Origin: Amoeboaphelidium protococcarum
Taxonomy: Eukaryota; Aphelidiomycota; Aphelidea
Direction: 5' to 3'
Assembly: GCA_023515745.1 (NCBI GenBank)
Contig: JALECJ010000257.1
Location: 188,687 to 252,686 of the forward strand
DNA length: 64,000 nt
The notes under the pieces are model-generated. The model was not told the DNA's origin. It worked only from the letters and a program-made list of their open reading frames with translations, and did not search any database. Position 1 is the stretch's first letter; every line of letters begins with the position of its first letter. The position numbers were made by a program, and so were the translations under genes. Below are positions 1-11,453 of this stretch, in pieces.

Positions 1-915
1 ATTTAATTAATTTCTCAGTCTGTCAACTTCAAGAGCCAGTACATCACGCTCCTGCTTGAGGACGCGTACAAAATCAATAGCCTTGATCAGTAGAACAGCC
101 TTGGACACTTTCTTATGAACCAGACCAGGGATTTCCATCTTCAACTCGTCAAAGCCATTTTTGATCTGGTTGCGTCGCTTCTTCTCACACTCAATGTGCA
201 TTTAGCGTCGCTATTCACTTGACTGTGTCGGTGAAGGGGACTTATAGTTTGGATCTGAGAGGGATGCAAGAGCCATGCGTTGAGCATTCGTCAACTTTTA
301 TGAGTATTGATTAGTTTACAAAGGTCTCAGATTACTAGCAGCCAAGGATGCTGATGCAGACTAATTCTAGCTTCTGTTAGGCTTTGCAGTTGGTGTAGAC
401 ATGGTAGATGGGAAATTGCCAAAGCTGCTTCCAGATAGAAATTAACTAGGACTAGTTGGAGTAGAGATGGCATGCCGATCTTGATCAAGTGCAGACTAAA
501 GGTAGAAATTACTTAAGGGCGTGGACAGGGAGGTAGAGGGGACACTAGGATCCAGATATTCGTAATACTGCGCCAGACCATCAATGTTCGGGTTGGACGA
601 GGATAGCGCGTCAGAATAGAGATTAGGACTTATCAGCTGCAGCCCATTGCCGTCATCCTGGTAAGAGAGGACTTCAACGTCATTGCCCAGCAGTGAGGAT
701 GAAGATGAGAAGGCCTGTTGGCTCAGTTTAGCTCCATTCCACAAATGATCAGCGTTAGACATGGCTTGAGGGGCTGTTTACAGATTATTGTTATCTGATG
801 CAGCACGCGCCAACAGCTGCTTATCTCCGCCTTTATTCAGGCGACCTTTATCAGCTGCTGTAGTTGCATTCGAGGCAGTAGTAGCATTAATATTGGAATC
901 AATTTAAGGAGTCAT
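1..915 (-). CDS. bHLH transcription factor (3' end beyond window)
   Basis: Reading TAA/TAG as Gln gives one open frame from an ATG at 915 to the window edge with no TGA, so the C-terminus is missing. The last third carries a basic helix-loop-helix domain: a basic region with H-IECEKKRRNQIK (ATG-like Met at 201, residues about 238-255), then a helix FDELK, a loop, and a second helix running into a heptad-like LALEVDRLR stretch that could continue as a zipper. The Glu and the RR pair of the basic region are those that contact E-box DNA in this family. The N-terminal 235 residues are Ser/Thr/Asn/Gln-rich and look disordered, as activation regions often do. A later in-frame ATG at 762 is an alternative start. 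The exact subfamily (MLX-, INO4- or SREBP-like) cannot be set from the part visible. Confidence 0.82.
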
Positions 916-1144
916 TGTGTAAATAGTCAGTTATTTGATCGTTAATCAGGTGTATATCAGGATTCTATGGATTAGTAATAAGCGTTATAACAAGCAAGAT
1001 AAGAAAGAAAAACACTTGAATAGATTTAAATGGTGCGTCAATTCATGTCAGGTTACAACAGCCTCTGATAGCGGTACACGAAAGCAAATGTATTGGCGAT
1101 GGATGAAAGCGCGTGATGTTACATTAAACGTCTTGTTACTTCAG

Positions 1145-1458
1145 TCACTATTTACGTGTGCCTTCAGACCCCTATGGCAGAGTCATGTCTACAGCCCGGT
1201 CATAGCGATTATAGTGCAGTAATTTCTCAATTAGATCCACATGAGTCAACACCATTCTTCGGCAGCAATATCGCTTCAATCCCAACTGATCGAGAGCCTC
1301 ACCTTCTGAATAATCAGCCTGCAACAACGAAAGGTATTAATCCCATTTATTACCGATAACCTTCCCACACTACACTAATATAAATGTGAATTTAGATATA
1401 AGAGCAAATATGATAGTTATATACAACTTACAGAGAAGCAGCGAACAGGAATTATCAT
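1145..1458 (-). CDS. RPB10: RNA polymerase I/II/III subunit Rpb10 (RPABC5)
   Basis: A small gene hidden by one intron (1370-1431, 62 nt, GTAAGT...GTGTAG). The spliced frame is 252 nt, 83 aa with a TGA stop. It opens with [18 protein letters not shown], which is nearly diagnostic for Rpb10, and continues with [16 protein letters not shown] and [10 protein letters not shown]. The four zinc-binding cysteines (Cys7, Cys10 and the adjacent CC near 45-46) are present. One Gln in the early region is encoded by TAA. The tail after LLHYNRY is about 15 residues longer than usual. The protein is a shared core subunit of the three nuclear RNA polymerases. Open frames on the opposite strand here are shadows. 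Confidence 0.95.
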
Positions 1459-1699
1459 GATGATCAAATCTCAAATTCTTTGTTATATTTTCACAGAAAA
1501 GCCGTAGGCGGCGCCTTGCTGTAGCTTGATCTGTAGGCACATGGACAAGTTAAACGACACACGTCAGTTTACACTCGCATGGATTGACTGACAGTTAAGT
1601 TTCAGGCGATGGATTGTGCTAGTAGAAGGGTGGAATAAAAGAAAACCTTTATTCAATTACTTAAAATTTCTTATTCACCCTCATCCTTTCATTCATAGT

Positions 1700-4438
1700 T
1701 CAATTATACTACTTTGCCCATTCAGCTACTAGGTCCCTGTCTCTTTTAATCCACTGCGCCTGCCTTTGAATACGCTCCAGTCCAGTCTCTATAGAGTGGC
1801 TGATAGAACTGGTTTCCTTGCTATCAAAGAATGACTTCGCGTCATTGTAATACTCTTGAGAATTCAATGCTTGCAATGAGAGCTCTACCATGATATCCAG
1901 GTCGCTTAAGATCCCAGAGCTAAAACGTTGAGACAAAAGGTTCCAGTTTGATTTGACCCACTCCCACATTATTTTAATTCCCTGCGGACTGTCTAACATT
2001 GCAAGCATAACACTGGAAATATCATCAGACTCGACGGCGGGAGTTAAAGCAAAGTCGAGCGTTTTCTTAATCAACTTTTCATCTCTAGTCATACCCAAAG
2101 CATACAAAAACGTGTTCTTTTGTTCCGATGTTGATGCATTCGTGTACAAACCCATGACACTGTCCCATTCTTTTACACCACCCTCTGCCACAGCGGTAGA
2201 CAACACAGCCTATCTTAAATCTGGATGAATCGCAGACTGATTACCGGCGATAAAAGACTGAAATCTTCTCATGGCCTCAGCAATAAAGCCAGCATCACGT
2301 CCTTGGACTAACACCTATCCTAATACCAATGAACGGAGTTATTTAGTAATAAAATCTTCTTTAGAATCATATTCCCAGCCCACTTTTTTGGCGGCTGGGA
2401 GAAAAACACCAAGCGTAAGTTGAGCAATCTTTGACAGCACTTCCTTCGGTTGATTCGAAAAAACAGTTCTGAATTGACCCAAATCCAAGGCTATTTATTA
2501 CAAGACGCCGTACTAGTCTTCATTTCTGAATCTCTCCAACAACTTTAAACCATCGACGGTAGAACCAATACCAGATTTACCCAATGCAAAACAGTCAGCC
2601 ACCAGCCCGATGCGATCAGCAGAGGTCAACTTTCCTTACTAAATAGCTTCCCCAATCTTTACCAAAGCTGCAGCTTCATATTAAGTACGATAAAAACCAG
2701 TATGCAAATGATTCAATTTGAAATAGCTTGCTTAAGATAGGCCGGGAATTTCAATCTCTTCTTGAGACTCTTGCAGCAATCCACCTAAAGACTGTGAATG
2801 GGAGTCGGCGGTTATTATCTGCAGAGGCACCTACCATACAGTACTCCGGTTCGCGGAAGTAGAAGCGTTACCTCCATCATCAGACAAAAAACGCTGTTAA
2901 CTAATGGACAAGATATTGCCTTTCTAGACCACCTTTACCAGTGGGAAGCCAGGTTATTACGTCCACTCGCGCATAAATTTACCAACTGGTTTCCCACTAG
3001 CCGATTCCAAATGGCGCCATAAATCTTCAATCTCAGCATTACGGTATAGAAACTCACGCATATAAGTTTGCAGACCAGTTTTGAAATCCTATTCACCCAG
3101 ATAGGTAGACAGCATGCGAATGACACTTGCACCCTTATCGTAGGTGACCGTGTCAAAAACTTGAGTAGCCACGGATGAGTTTCTTACAACAGCTTAAATG
3201 GGACGACTCGAACGGACACTATCAGCAGTCAAACCAGCTCGGTAAGTACCGGTAAGAAAATAATTCCATACCTGCCAGTCTGGATAGAATGCGTCAACTG
3301 CCACCCAACCGGCCCAGGTAGCAAATCCCTCATTAAGGAATAAAGCGTCCCACCAAGTAGGAGTCACATAATTGCCGAACCATTAGTGAGAAACTTCATG
3401 GTTGACGAGATTAGCCACACTTAATTTAGCTGAGGAAGTACTAGACTCCTCGTTAAAGAGCACTGCGGAAGATTGGTAAATGTTCAACCCCCAATTTTCC
3501 ATCGCTGATCCTGAGAAATCATTTACAGCAACTAGATCCAACTTTGGCAATGGATAAGGGATCTAGAAGTACTCAGAGTAATACTTGAGAGATTTAGAGG
3601 CAACTTCCAGAGCAAACTTACCATCATTGGCCTCACCTTTGGGGGCATAAACACGCAAGACAGTCTTTTTAGCATCATCAGCCACAGCCTCGACATAATC
3701 AAGGTCACCAACGACCATAGCAAGCAGATAGGTACTCATCAAAGGAGTAGTAGCAAATGTGACTTCCTTTGTGCCATTTCCAACCACATGCGTAGAAATA
3801 ACATTAGTGTTAGAGAGTGCAGTAAGGTTTGAACTGCATACGATAGAAACATCAAAAGTAGCCTTCATATCCGGCTAGTCAAAGCACGGTAGACATCTGC
3901 GAGCATCACCAGGTTAAAAATTAGTTACAGCCATATAACTTATCCGATGAGTTTGAGGATCTTTAAACGACGAGCGATAGAAACCAACCAGCCTATCGTT
4001 CAAAGTACCATCATATTCTATCGCCAAAGTAACGTTAGTGCCTCGCGTCAACTCTTAGTCAAGAGAGAGCGACACCACCTGCTTATCCTTATCAAGGCTG
4101 ACCTTGTCAATTTAGACCTGAGCTGAGTTTCTAGTAGCACCAGTAGCATTGGACGATGATGAATCCAAAGACAATGAAGAGCTAGTGAAATTCAAGTCCA
4201 CAGCATTAAGCAGAATCTCCTACGTGTCTTGCAAGACTGCCAGCTTTATCTCAACCTTGCCCTTGAAGGTGAATTAATTCAAATCAGGCTAGACTTGTAG
4301 CTTATAATTCAAAGGCTTAACACTGTCCGGGAGCACATCACGATCTTTCACGAGAGCAGCGGTCGAGTTCTTTTGAATCGCCAGTCCGTGGACGGAGACT
4401 GCAACAGATAGCAACGCCAACATTAATATATTCTTCAT
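1700..4438 (-). CDS. M1 family zinc aminopeptidase with signal peptide
   Basis: A single-exon gene of 912 aa. The start at 4438 gives a hydrophobic signal-like N-terminus (MKNILMLALLSVAVSVHG), so the enzyme is probably lumenal or secreted rather than cytosolic like most puromycin-sensitive relatives. The exopeptidase motif appears as GSAMENWG near residue 309 (family norm GAMEN). The zinc site is HEVSHQWFGN at about 347-356, with the third ligand in NEGFAT 18 residues later. The Gln after HEVSH is a TAA codon (3383-3385), a strong proof of the recoding. The C-terminal third is the helical ERAP1-like domain. It removes N-terminal residues from peptides. The stop is TGA only four codons after the last recognisable residues. 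Confidence 0.93.
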
Positions 4439-4773
4439 TCTATTTTTTCTATAATCCGTATTTCTATAAATGGTTGGTTAAATTGTAAAAAGAATTCTAT
4501 AATAAGACTAAGCGCCATCTGACTACCTTGCCTAGCTCACGTTGTTACATTATGTAACACATGTTGTGTTCAGCCGTTGTAATGATATAGCTACATTAGC
4601 GAACACTACAAAAGAAACATCGTTTTTTTCAGAGTAAACTTAAGAGTGCATATTAAAAAGCTGATTGTATAGGTAGCATTCGCATGGACAAAACTAAATA
4701 AAATTTAGAATTAATAGACTAATGCACGTATGTTTTTGAGTTGAAACATGTCTCTGCCGCTCTCGCCTCCCTT

Positions 4774-4809
<36 letters not shown>

Positions 4810-4963
4810 ATTCAAACAAATCACTCCTCTTACATCTCACTCAAGGTGAAATTAATCTGAACTTAATTTTTATCAAAAACTCCATCCATCAAGTGTTGTA
4901 TTATTCTATATTATACCACTGTCTGCATATTAATAAACAACAATTAAGCTACTTCAATTTGAG
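4439..4963. promoter_or_regulatory. divergent intergenic region with (TC)n microsatellite
   Basis: This lies between the aminopeptidase (leftward) and the ankyrin-repeat gene (rightward) and should hold both promoters. It is AT-rich, contains a pyrimidine microsatellite, and shows no credible open frame with a start. No specific factor site can be supported. Confidence 0.4.
4776..4806. repeat. (TC)n microsatellite
   Basis: An uninterrupted dinucleotide TC/GA run of about 31 nt, flanked by further pyrimidine-rich sequence. Similar CT-rich tracts recur at about 6751-6778. Such tracts are common in promoters of compact genomes but a role here is only inference. Confidence 0.9.
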
Positions 4964-6676
4964 ATGAATATGAGTACAATTCCATCTGCTAGGACATCAT
5001 CGCTGCAACCTGTCGATTTATAGAAATCACTGATTGACAATACAGGGAGAGGAAGACAGTAGTAGTACTGTGTTAAATATGTTGAATTTATATAGCAAGA
5101 CATTTAGAAATAGCAGCGATAGAGACATTTTATTAGTAAGAAGATTCTAATGGATCCAGAGCCAGAGGTTTAGAAGAAGGAGAAGAAGTTTTCATTCTAT
5201 GGATTGTACAGTGGATTTAGCAGCGTTTCCTCTAGTGGTGGTAAGAAGGGGAAGGGATCCAATAGTAGTAATAGCAGTTATAATAATAATTCTAATCTTA
5301 ATCTGGTTGCCATAACTAATCCATCACTTGCAAGTCATCCGGATTGGAAAAAGTTGAAGTCTCGCACAGTTGAAGATCTGTTGCACAACTCCAGTCTCTC
5401 CATAGTGGATGGAAATGAACAGGTTGCATTGACTTATTTATCATTTATTCCGTAAAAGATATTTAAAAAGAGTAAATGCATCCATCTATTGAACAGGATA
5501 TTCGTATACGGTATAGTATATGGAATGGAGTCTGTTTGTCTATTTCTATGTGACAGAGGCTTCCCGTCACATGTCAACTCATCAATTGCCGCAAACGTCA
5601 AATATGACAGTATATGTACCGTGCTTGGCTCTTCTATTGATAAACTGCCGCAGTATCTTATAACTGCAGTTGCTTTTAATATGATTAATCTGGTCCGAGC
5701 ATTGTTGAAGCTGGGCGCATCGATCAATCAGAAATGGTGTGGATTAACTCCTCTTATGGTGGCTGTGATGAAATGTAAACGTCTTCAGGATCCAGATATT
5801 GCTCTGGAGTAGCGAGATGATATGTACGATATGCTTAGAGTTCTACTTGAACTCGGTGCCGATGTTAATATTGGTATTCCGCCAGAATAGTTGGTTAAAT
5901 TGAGCAAGTTATAGAATCTGTTTATATAGTAGAATAATAATGATTAACTAATAAGCGGTGGAGACGGATCGGATGCTGCTAAACACGATCAAAACAATGA
6001 AGAATAGGTAGTATTGACGCCGTTGAGTATTGCCGAATTTTATGAGGATGCTTAATTACTGTCGCTTTTATCGTCGTATTCATCCGCTAATGATAATAGA
6101 AAGACGTCGAAGGCGTCATCTAGTGGTAGTTCATAATAATCTTCTGGCGGTAAAAGATCCTTTGGTAGAAAGAGTGCTGATTCCATGCTATTGCAGCAGT
6201 AGATCACGAATATGGGCACGCTACCTAGAGCCAGGACGGCTGATGTGAGATCTGCTACTCCTCCTGCATCTTCAGCTTTATTCTCGTCTCATATTTTGTC
6301 GTCGTCGTCGTAGTCATAGACTCTGTCTGCTGCATCATCATAGTCTTCAGTGGCATTCAATAGTGATCCTCCAAGTGGAAATCCGTCTAAATCTAAACAT
6401 GAGAAGCGGGCAGGAACACTCAGACCGTCTTAATTCCTTAAAGGCATGTTTAGTAAGAGCAGCGCTAACCATCAGAACTATTCAGCTAGTGCTCAGAGTG
6501 ATGTCTTTCGGTAAGCCAAATCTCAGGGCGATTCGACAGGTGGAAATTCTTAATAGAGCACTACTGACGCTCCTCTATCTCCTATTCCAGACAGTGATGG
6601 TAACACTCAAAGTAATTCTGATGGGTTATAAGAGTAAAAAGAGGAGACAGTGCAACAATAACTAGAATAAAAATGA
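4964..6676 (+). CDS. ankyrin-repeat protein with Gln/Ser-rich tail
   Basis: One frame of 570 aa runs from an ATG at 4964 to a TGA at 6674-6676. An internal ATG at 5150 is an alternative start, but the frame upstream is open and Gln-rich. The middle (about residues 155-320) contains ankyrin-like units: a hydrophobic stretch with LITAVAFNMINLVRALLKLG, then GLTPLMVAVMKC, RVLLELGADVNIG and TPLSIAEFYED. The C-terminal 230 residues are low-complexity, rich in Ser, Gln, Lys and Asn, and use TAA/TAG heavily. Ankyrin proteins of this kind usually mediate protein contacts; no partner can be named. A Lys-rich patch around residue 70-100 could be a nuclear localisation signal. Confidence 0.78.
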
Positions 6677-6750
6677 TCTTCAGCTGTTGCGTTATTATAT
6701 AGCGCTATTGATATTCATAGTTCAATCATGTTAATCTCTTACCCATTAAA

Positions 6751-6778
6751 TCGCTCTCTTTCTCTCTCTCTCTCTTTC
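6751..6778. repeat. CT-rich microsatellite
   Basis: A short imperfect CT run in the space between the convergent ankyrin gene and the beta-oxidation gene. Nothing else is seen in this 129-nt gap. Confidence 0.7.
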
Positions 6779-6805
6779 TACTTGCCAAGCAACCAGACAT
6801 GATGA

Positions 6806-9627
6806 TCACAGCTTGCTCTCAGCGATCGGACCATTCAGCTCCACGGCGGCATTTGTAATAGCCAACACATCTCTCTCCAATACTCTCACCTGGAATAGAA
6901 TCTTCTTACCATCATCACTCTTCCACATCTCAGTCTGCAGAGTCTCACCAGGGAACACGTATTTAGCAAAACGCACCTTTATACTCTTGAACTTGGATGG
7001 GTCGCTGTTGGCAAATTTTTAGAAAATCTAACGTCCTGCAACACCAAAGGTGCATAATCCGTGCAGAATAGGTACATCAAATCCACCCATAGCCGCCATC
7101 TCAGGATCAATGTGCAGTGGATTACGGTCACCATTCAAACGATACAGTGCAGCTTGATCTTCAACGGTCTTCTCCTTGATAACAAAATCTGGTGCACGTT
7201 TAGGGGGATTGTTCTACGCGGTTGCGGCTCCACGATCAGAAACCTTCTTATTACCAACACCGGATATGCCACGAATAAAGTTGGAGTACTCATTGTAACA
7301 TACGACATTCCCAGACTAGTCCTTAGACGTGACACCAATAATGAGTATACATCCCTTGCCCTTGTCCAGAATATCAACCACCTTGGCTTCATTCCTCAAC
7401 TGGCCAGATGTTGGTAGAGGAGACTTTATTTCCAAATACTGTTCACCATGCAGCAACATCATTGGATTAAATTGTCCAACAATATCTTGCATAGGAATGT
7501 TAAACATGAGAGGGAATGCAGGGATAACACCGTACGTTGGACACACAACGAATCTATCATTATTCTCATAGACCAAATTGAGATCCTTTCTACCGGCACC
7601 AACACTCAAGTTGTACAAAATAGAGTCTCTCTCTTCATAGGTGAACTTTTGGGTTGGAAAAGTCATTTTCTTGGCCTGTTCAACCTTGGCATCTCCGGCA
7701 CCAGAACTAGATTGAGACGACTATTTCTTCTAACCAGAGGCCACATTACTAAAGTTCTCAAATACAGCTTGTACACTATCTTGAGTGGAAGCTGGATTAG
7801 TGGAACGGCCATCATCGAAATTACAAATCTATGGCCACTTTGATTGAATGTCTTCAGGCTGCAGCGGCTAGTTGATAGGAAATCCGACTCCGCCAGTGCG
7901 CTACCAACGAACACGACTCACCCATCCACTGCCAACTTCAAATACGGCACCAGTTGTTGTATTACTCTCGTGCACCAGGAAGGCAATTAGAGGTGCGACG
8001 TACTCAGGCTTCAAAGCTTCCACCATCTCTGGAGGCATAACAGTCGCAGTCATTGCAGTACCAGCATTTGGAGCGATAGTGTTCACGATAATGTTCTTCT
8101 TGGCACCTTCAATAGCCAAAGTAGTACTGAATCCAATCAAACCAGCCTTGGCAGCGCTGTAATTGGCCTAACCAAAGTTGCCATACAGACCAACAGCGGA
8201 AGCAGTATTGATAATACGCCCGTACTTTTACTTGACAAAGTGCGGCCAAGCAGCTTTGGTAACCTTGAAAGATCCTCTTAGATGCACTCTATGCACCAGG
8301 TCCCAATCTTAATCCGCCATTCTGGTAAAAGACTTATCTCTCAAGATACCCGCGTTATTAACCACAATATCGATCCTGCCAAACGATTTGATAGCGGTAT
8401 CTACCAACTTATCACCATCCTCCACGGAATCATAATTGGCCACGGCTTTACCACCGGCACGTTTAATCTCTTCAACCACAACATCAGCTGCCATTTAACC
8501 ACTCTTTGACTTGCCCAAATCATTGACCACCACGCTGCATCCCATTCTACCAAGAAGAACAGCATATGATCTACCAAGACCACCACCTGCCCCGGTAACA
8601 ATGGCAACTTTACCATTAAAGTCCAACTGTAGAGACTTTGGGTTCTACGGAATCTACTTAGCCTGTTCCAGAATGCCCATCCAGTCCACGTCTATAATAG
8701 TCTCTGGATGCTGAGCACCAGCGTCAAAGTTATTAACACGATCCCACTAGGCAGCCACAGTACCAGCAGTGAAAGAAGAATCAGTCTTGAAAATGACACC
8801 CTGGCTGCGTTCTCTTCTCAATTTTGCAACAAATCCAGCACCCACCTCGAATAGACTACCATTCTCCTGACAAGATTCATGACAAAGATACAATACCAGA
8901 GGTGCGACGAATTCTGGTTTTAAATTCTCCAAAACTTCAGGAGGCATCACAGATTCAGTCATTCTAGATGCGGCTAGAGGAGCAATAGTATTAGCAAACA
9001 CATTCTTTCTACCACCTTCCTTGGCAAGAGTTAGTGTAAAGCCATGCAGAGCCAATTTGGCAGCACTATAATTGGCCTGACCATAATTTCCATAAATACC
9101 AGCTGCCGAAGCAGTGTTAATGATACGCCCAAATTTCTGCTTCTAAAAAACATCCCATGCAGCCTTGGTAACTTTATAACTACCACGGACATGAACAGCA
9201 TGAACCAGATCCCAATCCTGGTCAGACATCCTGGCCATAGTCTTATCTCTCAGAATGCCGGCATTGTTGATAACAATATCCACACGGCCGAATGCATCCA
9301 AGGCAGTCTTAATGATCTAATCACCATCCTCCACAGAGTTGTAATTTGCCACAGCTTTCCCACCGCGAGACTTTATCTCATCAACAACGACATCGGCTGC
9401 CTTTCCAGAATGACCTTCACCACCTCTGGACACTCCCAAATCATTGACCACAACACTAGCGCCTCTATCAGCAAACGCAAGAGCATACACCTTACCAATA
9501 CCTACACCATCACTTACAAAACTAAGTTAAAATCCATCACGACGAACAATAGAATGACATTCGTACCTCCACCAGCACCAGTTACAACGACAACTTTTCC
9601 GTCAAATCTCAATTATTAACCACCCAT
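6806..9627 (-). CDS. FOX2: peroxisomal multifunctional beta-oxidation enzyme (FOX2/MFE-2 type)
   Basis: A 918-aa protein split by one intron at 9502-9566 (65 nt, GTACGA...GTGTAG) that interrupts the first Rossmann motif; splicing restores TGAGGGIGK. It has two tandem short-chain dehydrogenase domains (about residues 8-300 and 310-600), each with TGAGGG(I/L)G and a YSAAK catalytic pair, then a MaoC-type hotdog hydratase with [11 protein letters not shown] near residue 840. It ends AESKL, a perfect PTS1 peroxisomal signal, just before TGA. This is the fungal arrangement for D-specific 2-enoyl-CoA hydratase and 3-hydroxyacyl-CoA dehydrogenase in peroxisomal fatty-acid oxidation. No SCP2 domain is present, which also fits fungi rather than animals. 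Confidence 0.96.
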
Positions 9628-9970
9628 AATATGCCAACTAATTTGAATATAATGATGAACAATACAACTTCTTAAAAAAAAAGCTAACTCAATATATTCT
9701 CTGTGCACCAAAGACAGTATTACACAGTTGAATGTACAGTAAAAGAGAGTGAGAGTGAGAGAGACAAGAACGAGGGTCGCGTTTAAAAAGTTCTGACGCG
9801 TTTCGCGAAACAAAGCCAAGTCGAGCAGAAGAGACCGGTCGGATGGCCGAGATAGTTCTTTCTATCAATGACAAGGCTCTTTTACATAAAGAACTTATCA
9901 ATTTGAAGTTGGTGAATTAATTAAAAATGTAACAATATATTTTATGACTGAAATTGATGGGAGATAGTGA
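9628..9970. other. intergenic, no gene seen
   Basis: This lies between the divergent start of the FOX2-type gene and the retroelement remnant. It contains an A-tract and a GA-rich run. Short frames exist on both strands but none has a convincing start or similarity. Confidence 0.4.
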
Positions 9971-11335
9971 TACGTTGATGGAAGCGACCTGACATGGTTG
10001 AGATCCGAGGCTCGCAAGACGAATATTACCACCAGCTGGCCATACGCTGAGATGACCGAGATGTTGCGTAAGTGCTTCGTGTCCAAATAAGCATCCGAGA
10101 CGTTGTGTTACTACAAGTGGCAGCGTCAGCCCAAGCGTCCAGAAGGGACACTAAATAGTACTCTATGTGTGTTACATGACATGCTGGTAGTTGTCAGAAA
10201 TGATGTTGATGTCTCCGAACATGAAGGCATTCGTCGTCTTCGTGAAAAGCTACCGGAGTATGAAGAGTGTTTCATTGCGTGTCGCGAGAAAACCTCTTTA
10301 GACGATGTGATCGAGGAGGTGCGCGAATTCTAGTATATACTAGAGTCGAGGAAGAGATAGCTGAATAATGGAGCTAGAGATAATGCAAGGGATAATCAGC
10401 GTCGCACGAGAACTAATCGCTCTGGTTAATCCTCTTCCGTTTCTACCCCGACTCCTGCTCCTACGTCACCTGCAGCTACAGCTGCAGCTACTCTGGTTGA
10501 TGTAACTACTCAAGGATCTGATACGCGTGGTCCTGAGAGACGAACTTGTCATCGCTGTAAGCAGGTGGGACATATCGCTCCTAATCGCCCGGTGCGACAG
10601 TGACGTTCAGAAGGAACCGGTGATGTTATGACAATGAAAACAATTGGAGTTCATAATTCTCATTCCGCTTTGTGGCTATCGTTCTTGTGTGGCTTGCTAG
10701 ACGAAATTTGCCATGGAGTCTAATATCTCTATGGACATCTTGCAGAATCATATTGACTGGTAATTGTCAGCTGTCTCATTGATTCCGGTGCATCCCATTG
10801 TTTTGTGTCTCGTAAAGTGACTGAAGATTTGGGTATTAAGATCGAGTCGTATATTTCAACCGTGAAGGTTGCCTCTGGCTAGGTTGTATCCACGTTAGCC
10901 CTGGTAAAGTTTCCTTATTGTATTGAGAACGTTGGGTCGATCCAGTAGTTCTATGTAATAAACTAGCTGGATGCGGGTTGTGATGTGATATTCAATTTCG
11001 ATTGGTTGTCATATCATATCCTGCTATCAACTGAAAATCTAGAACGATCCTTATTGATTTGATTGATTAGCAGCGTAAGTTGACTGCTAATGCAACGCCT
11101 TTGCCTGCTTTGTTATTACATTTGAATCGCGTTATCTTGAATTCTACTGCTCAGGCTGTAACTGATGATGAACATGATGGCGGCCGCATTCTGAATAGAG
11201 CGTCCGCGAATGGCCCTCAATATCATGCTGCCGCTGTTAGAACGTACACTACTGAAAGCATGCTGTATAGTGAAGGTAACGTATTAGCGGAAGGTATTGT
11301 TACTGCTGGTGAGAAATCCCTTAGTTTAAAATGAA
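9971..11335 (+). mobile_element. decayed Ty3/gypsy-like gag-protease remnant
   Basis: The frame opens after a TGA at 9968 without an ATG. The first part (9971-10600) looks like retrotransposon gag: a Trp/Leu-rich helical region, a Ser/Thr/Pro/Ala linker, then a zinc-knuckle-like CHRCKQVGH whose fourth ligand is replaced (N where Cys is expected). TGA codons at 10601 and 10754 interrupt it. In the same frame follows an aspartyl-protease signature, LIDSGASHCF (DSG at 10781-10789), and a VIFNFDWL strand like the family's DxLLGxDWL. After a TGA at 11060 a second frame, starting near 11047 and ending at a TGA at 11333-11335, carries the expected continuation IDQQRKLTAN. No reverse transcriptase, integrase or LTRs are visible. 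It is best read as a dead, truncated element; a partly domesticated gag-protease is possible but less likely. Confidence 0.75.
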
Positions 11336-11453
11336 AACAAATAATAAAAATATTTAATTGCGCAAATAGTGTTTATTTAATATCAAACTCTTTCTTTACG
11401 GTAGAATACATGGATATATAAAATTGACTTTAACATACTTAAAAGCACCGCCA

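Noticed and set aside
935-1359. Rightward open frames of 95 and 67 codons
   Set aside because: They lie antisense to the spliced Rpb10 gene (1145-1458), which has diagnostic similarity.
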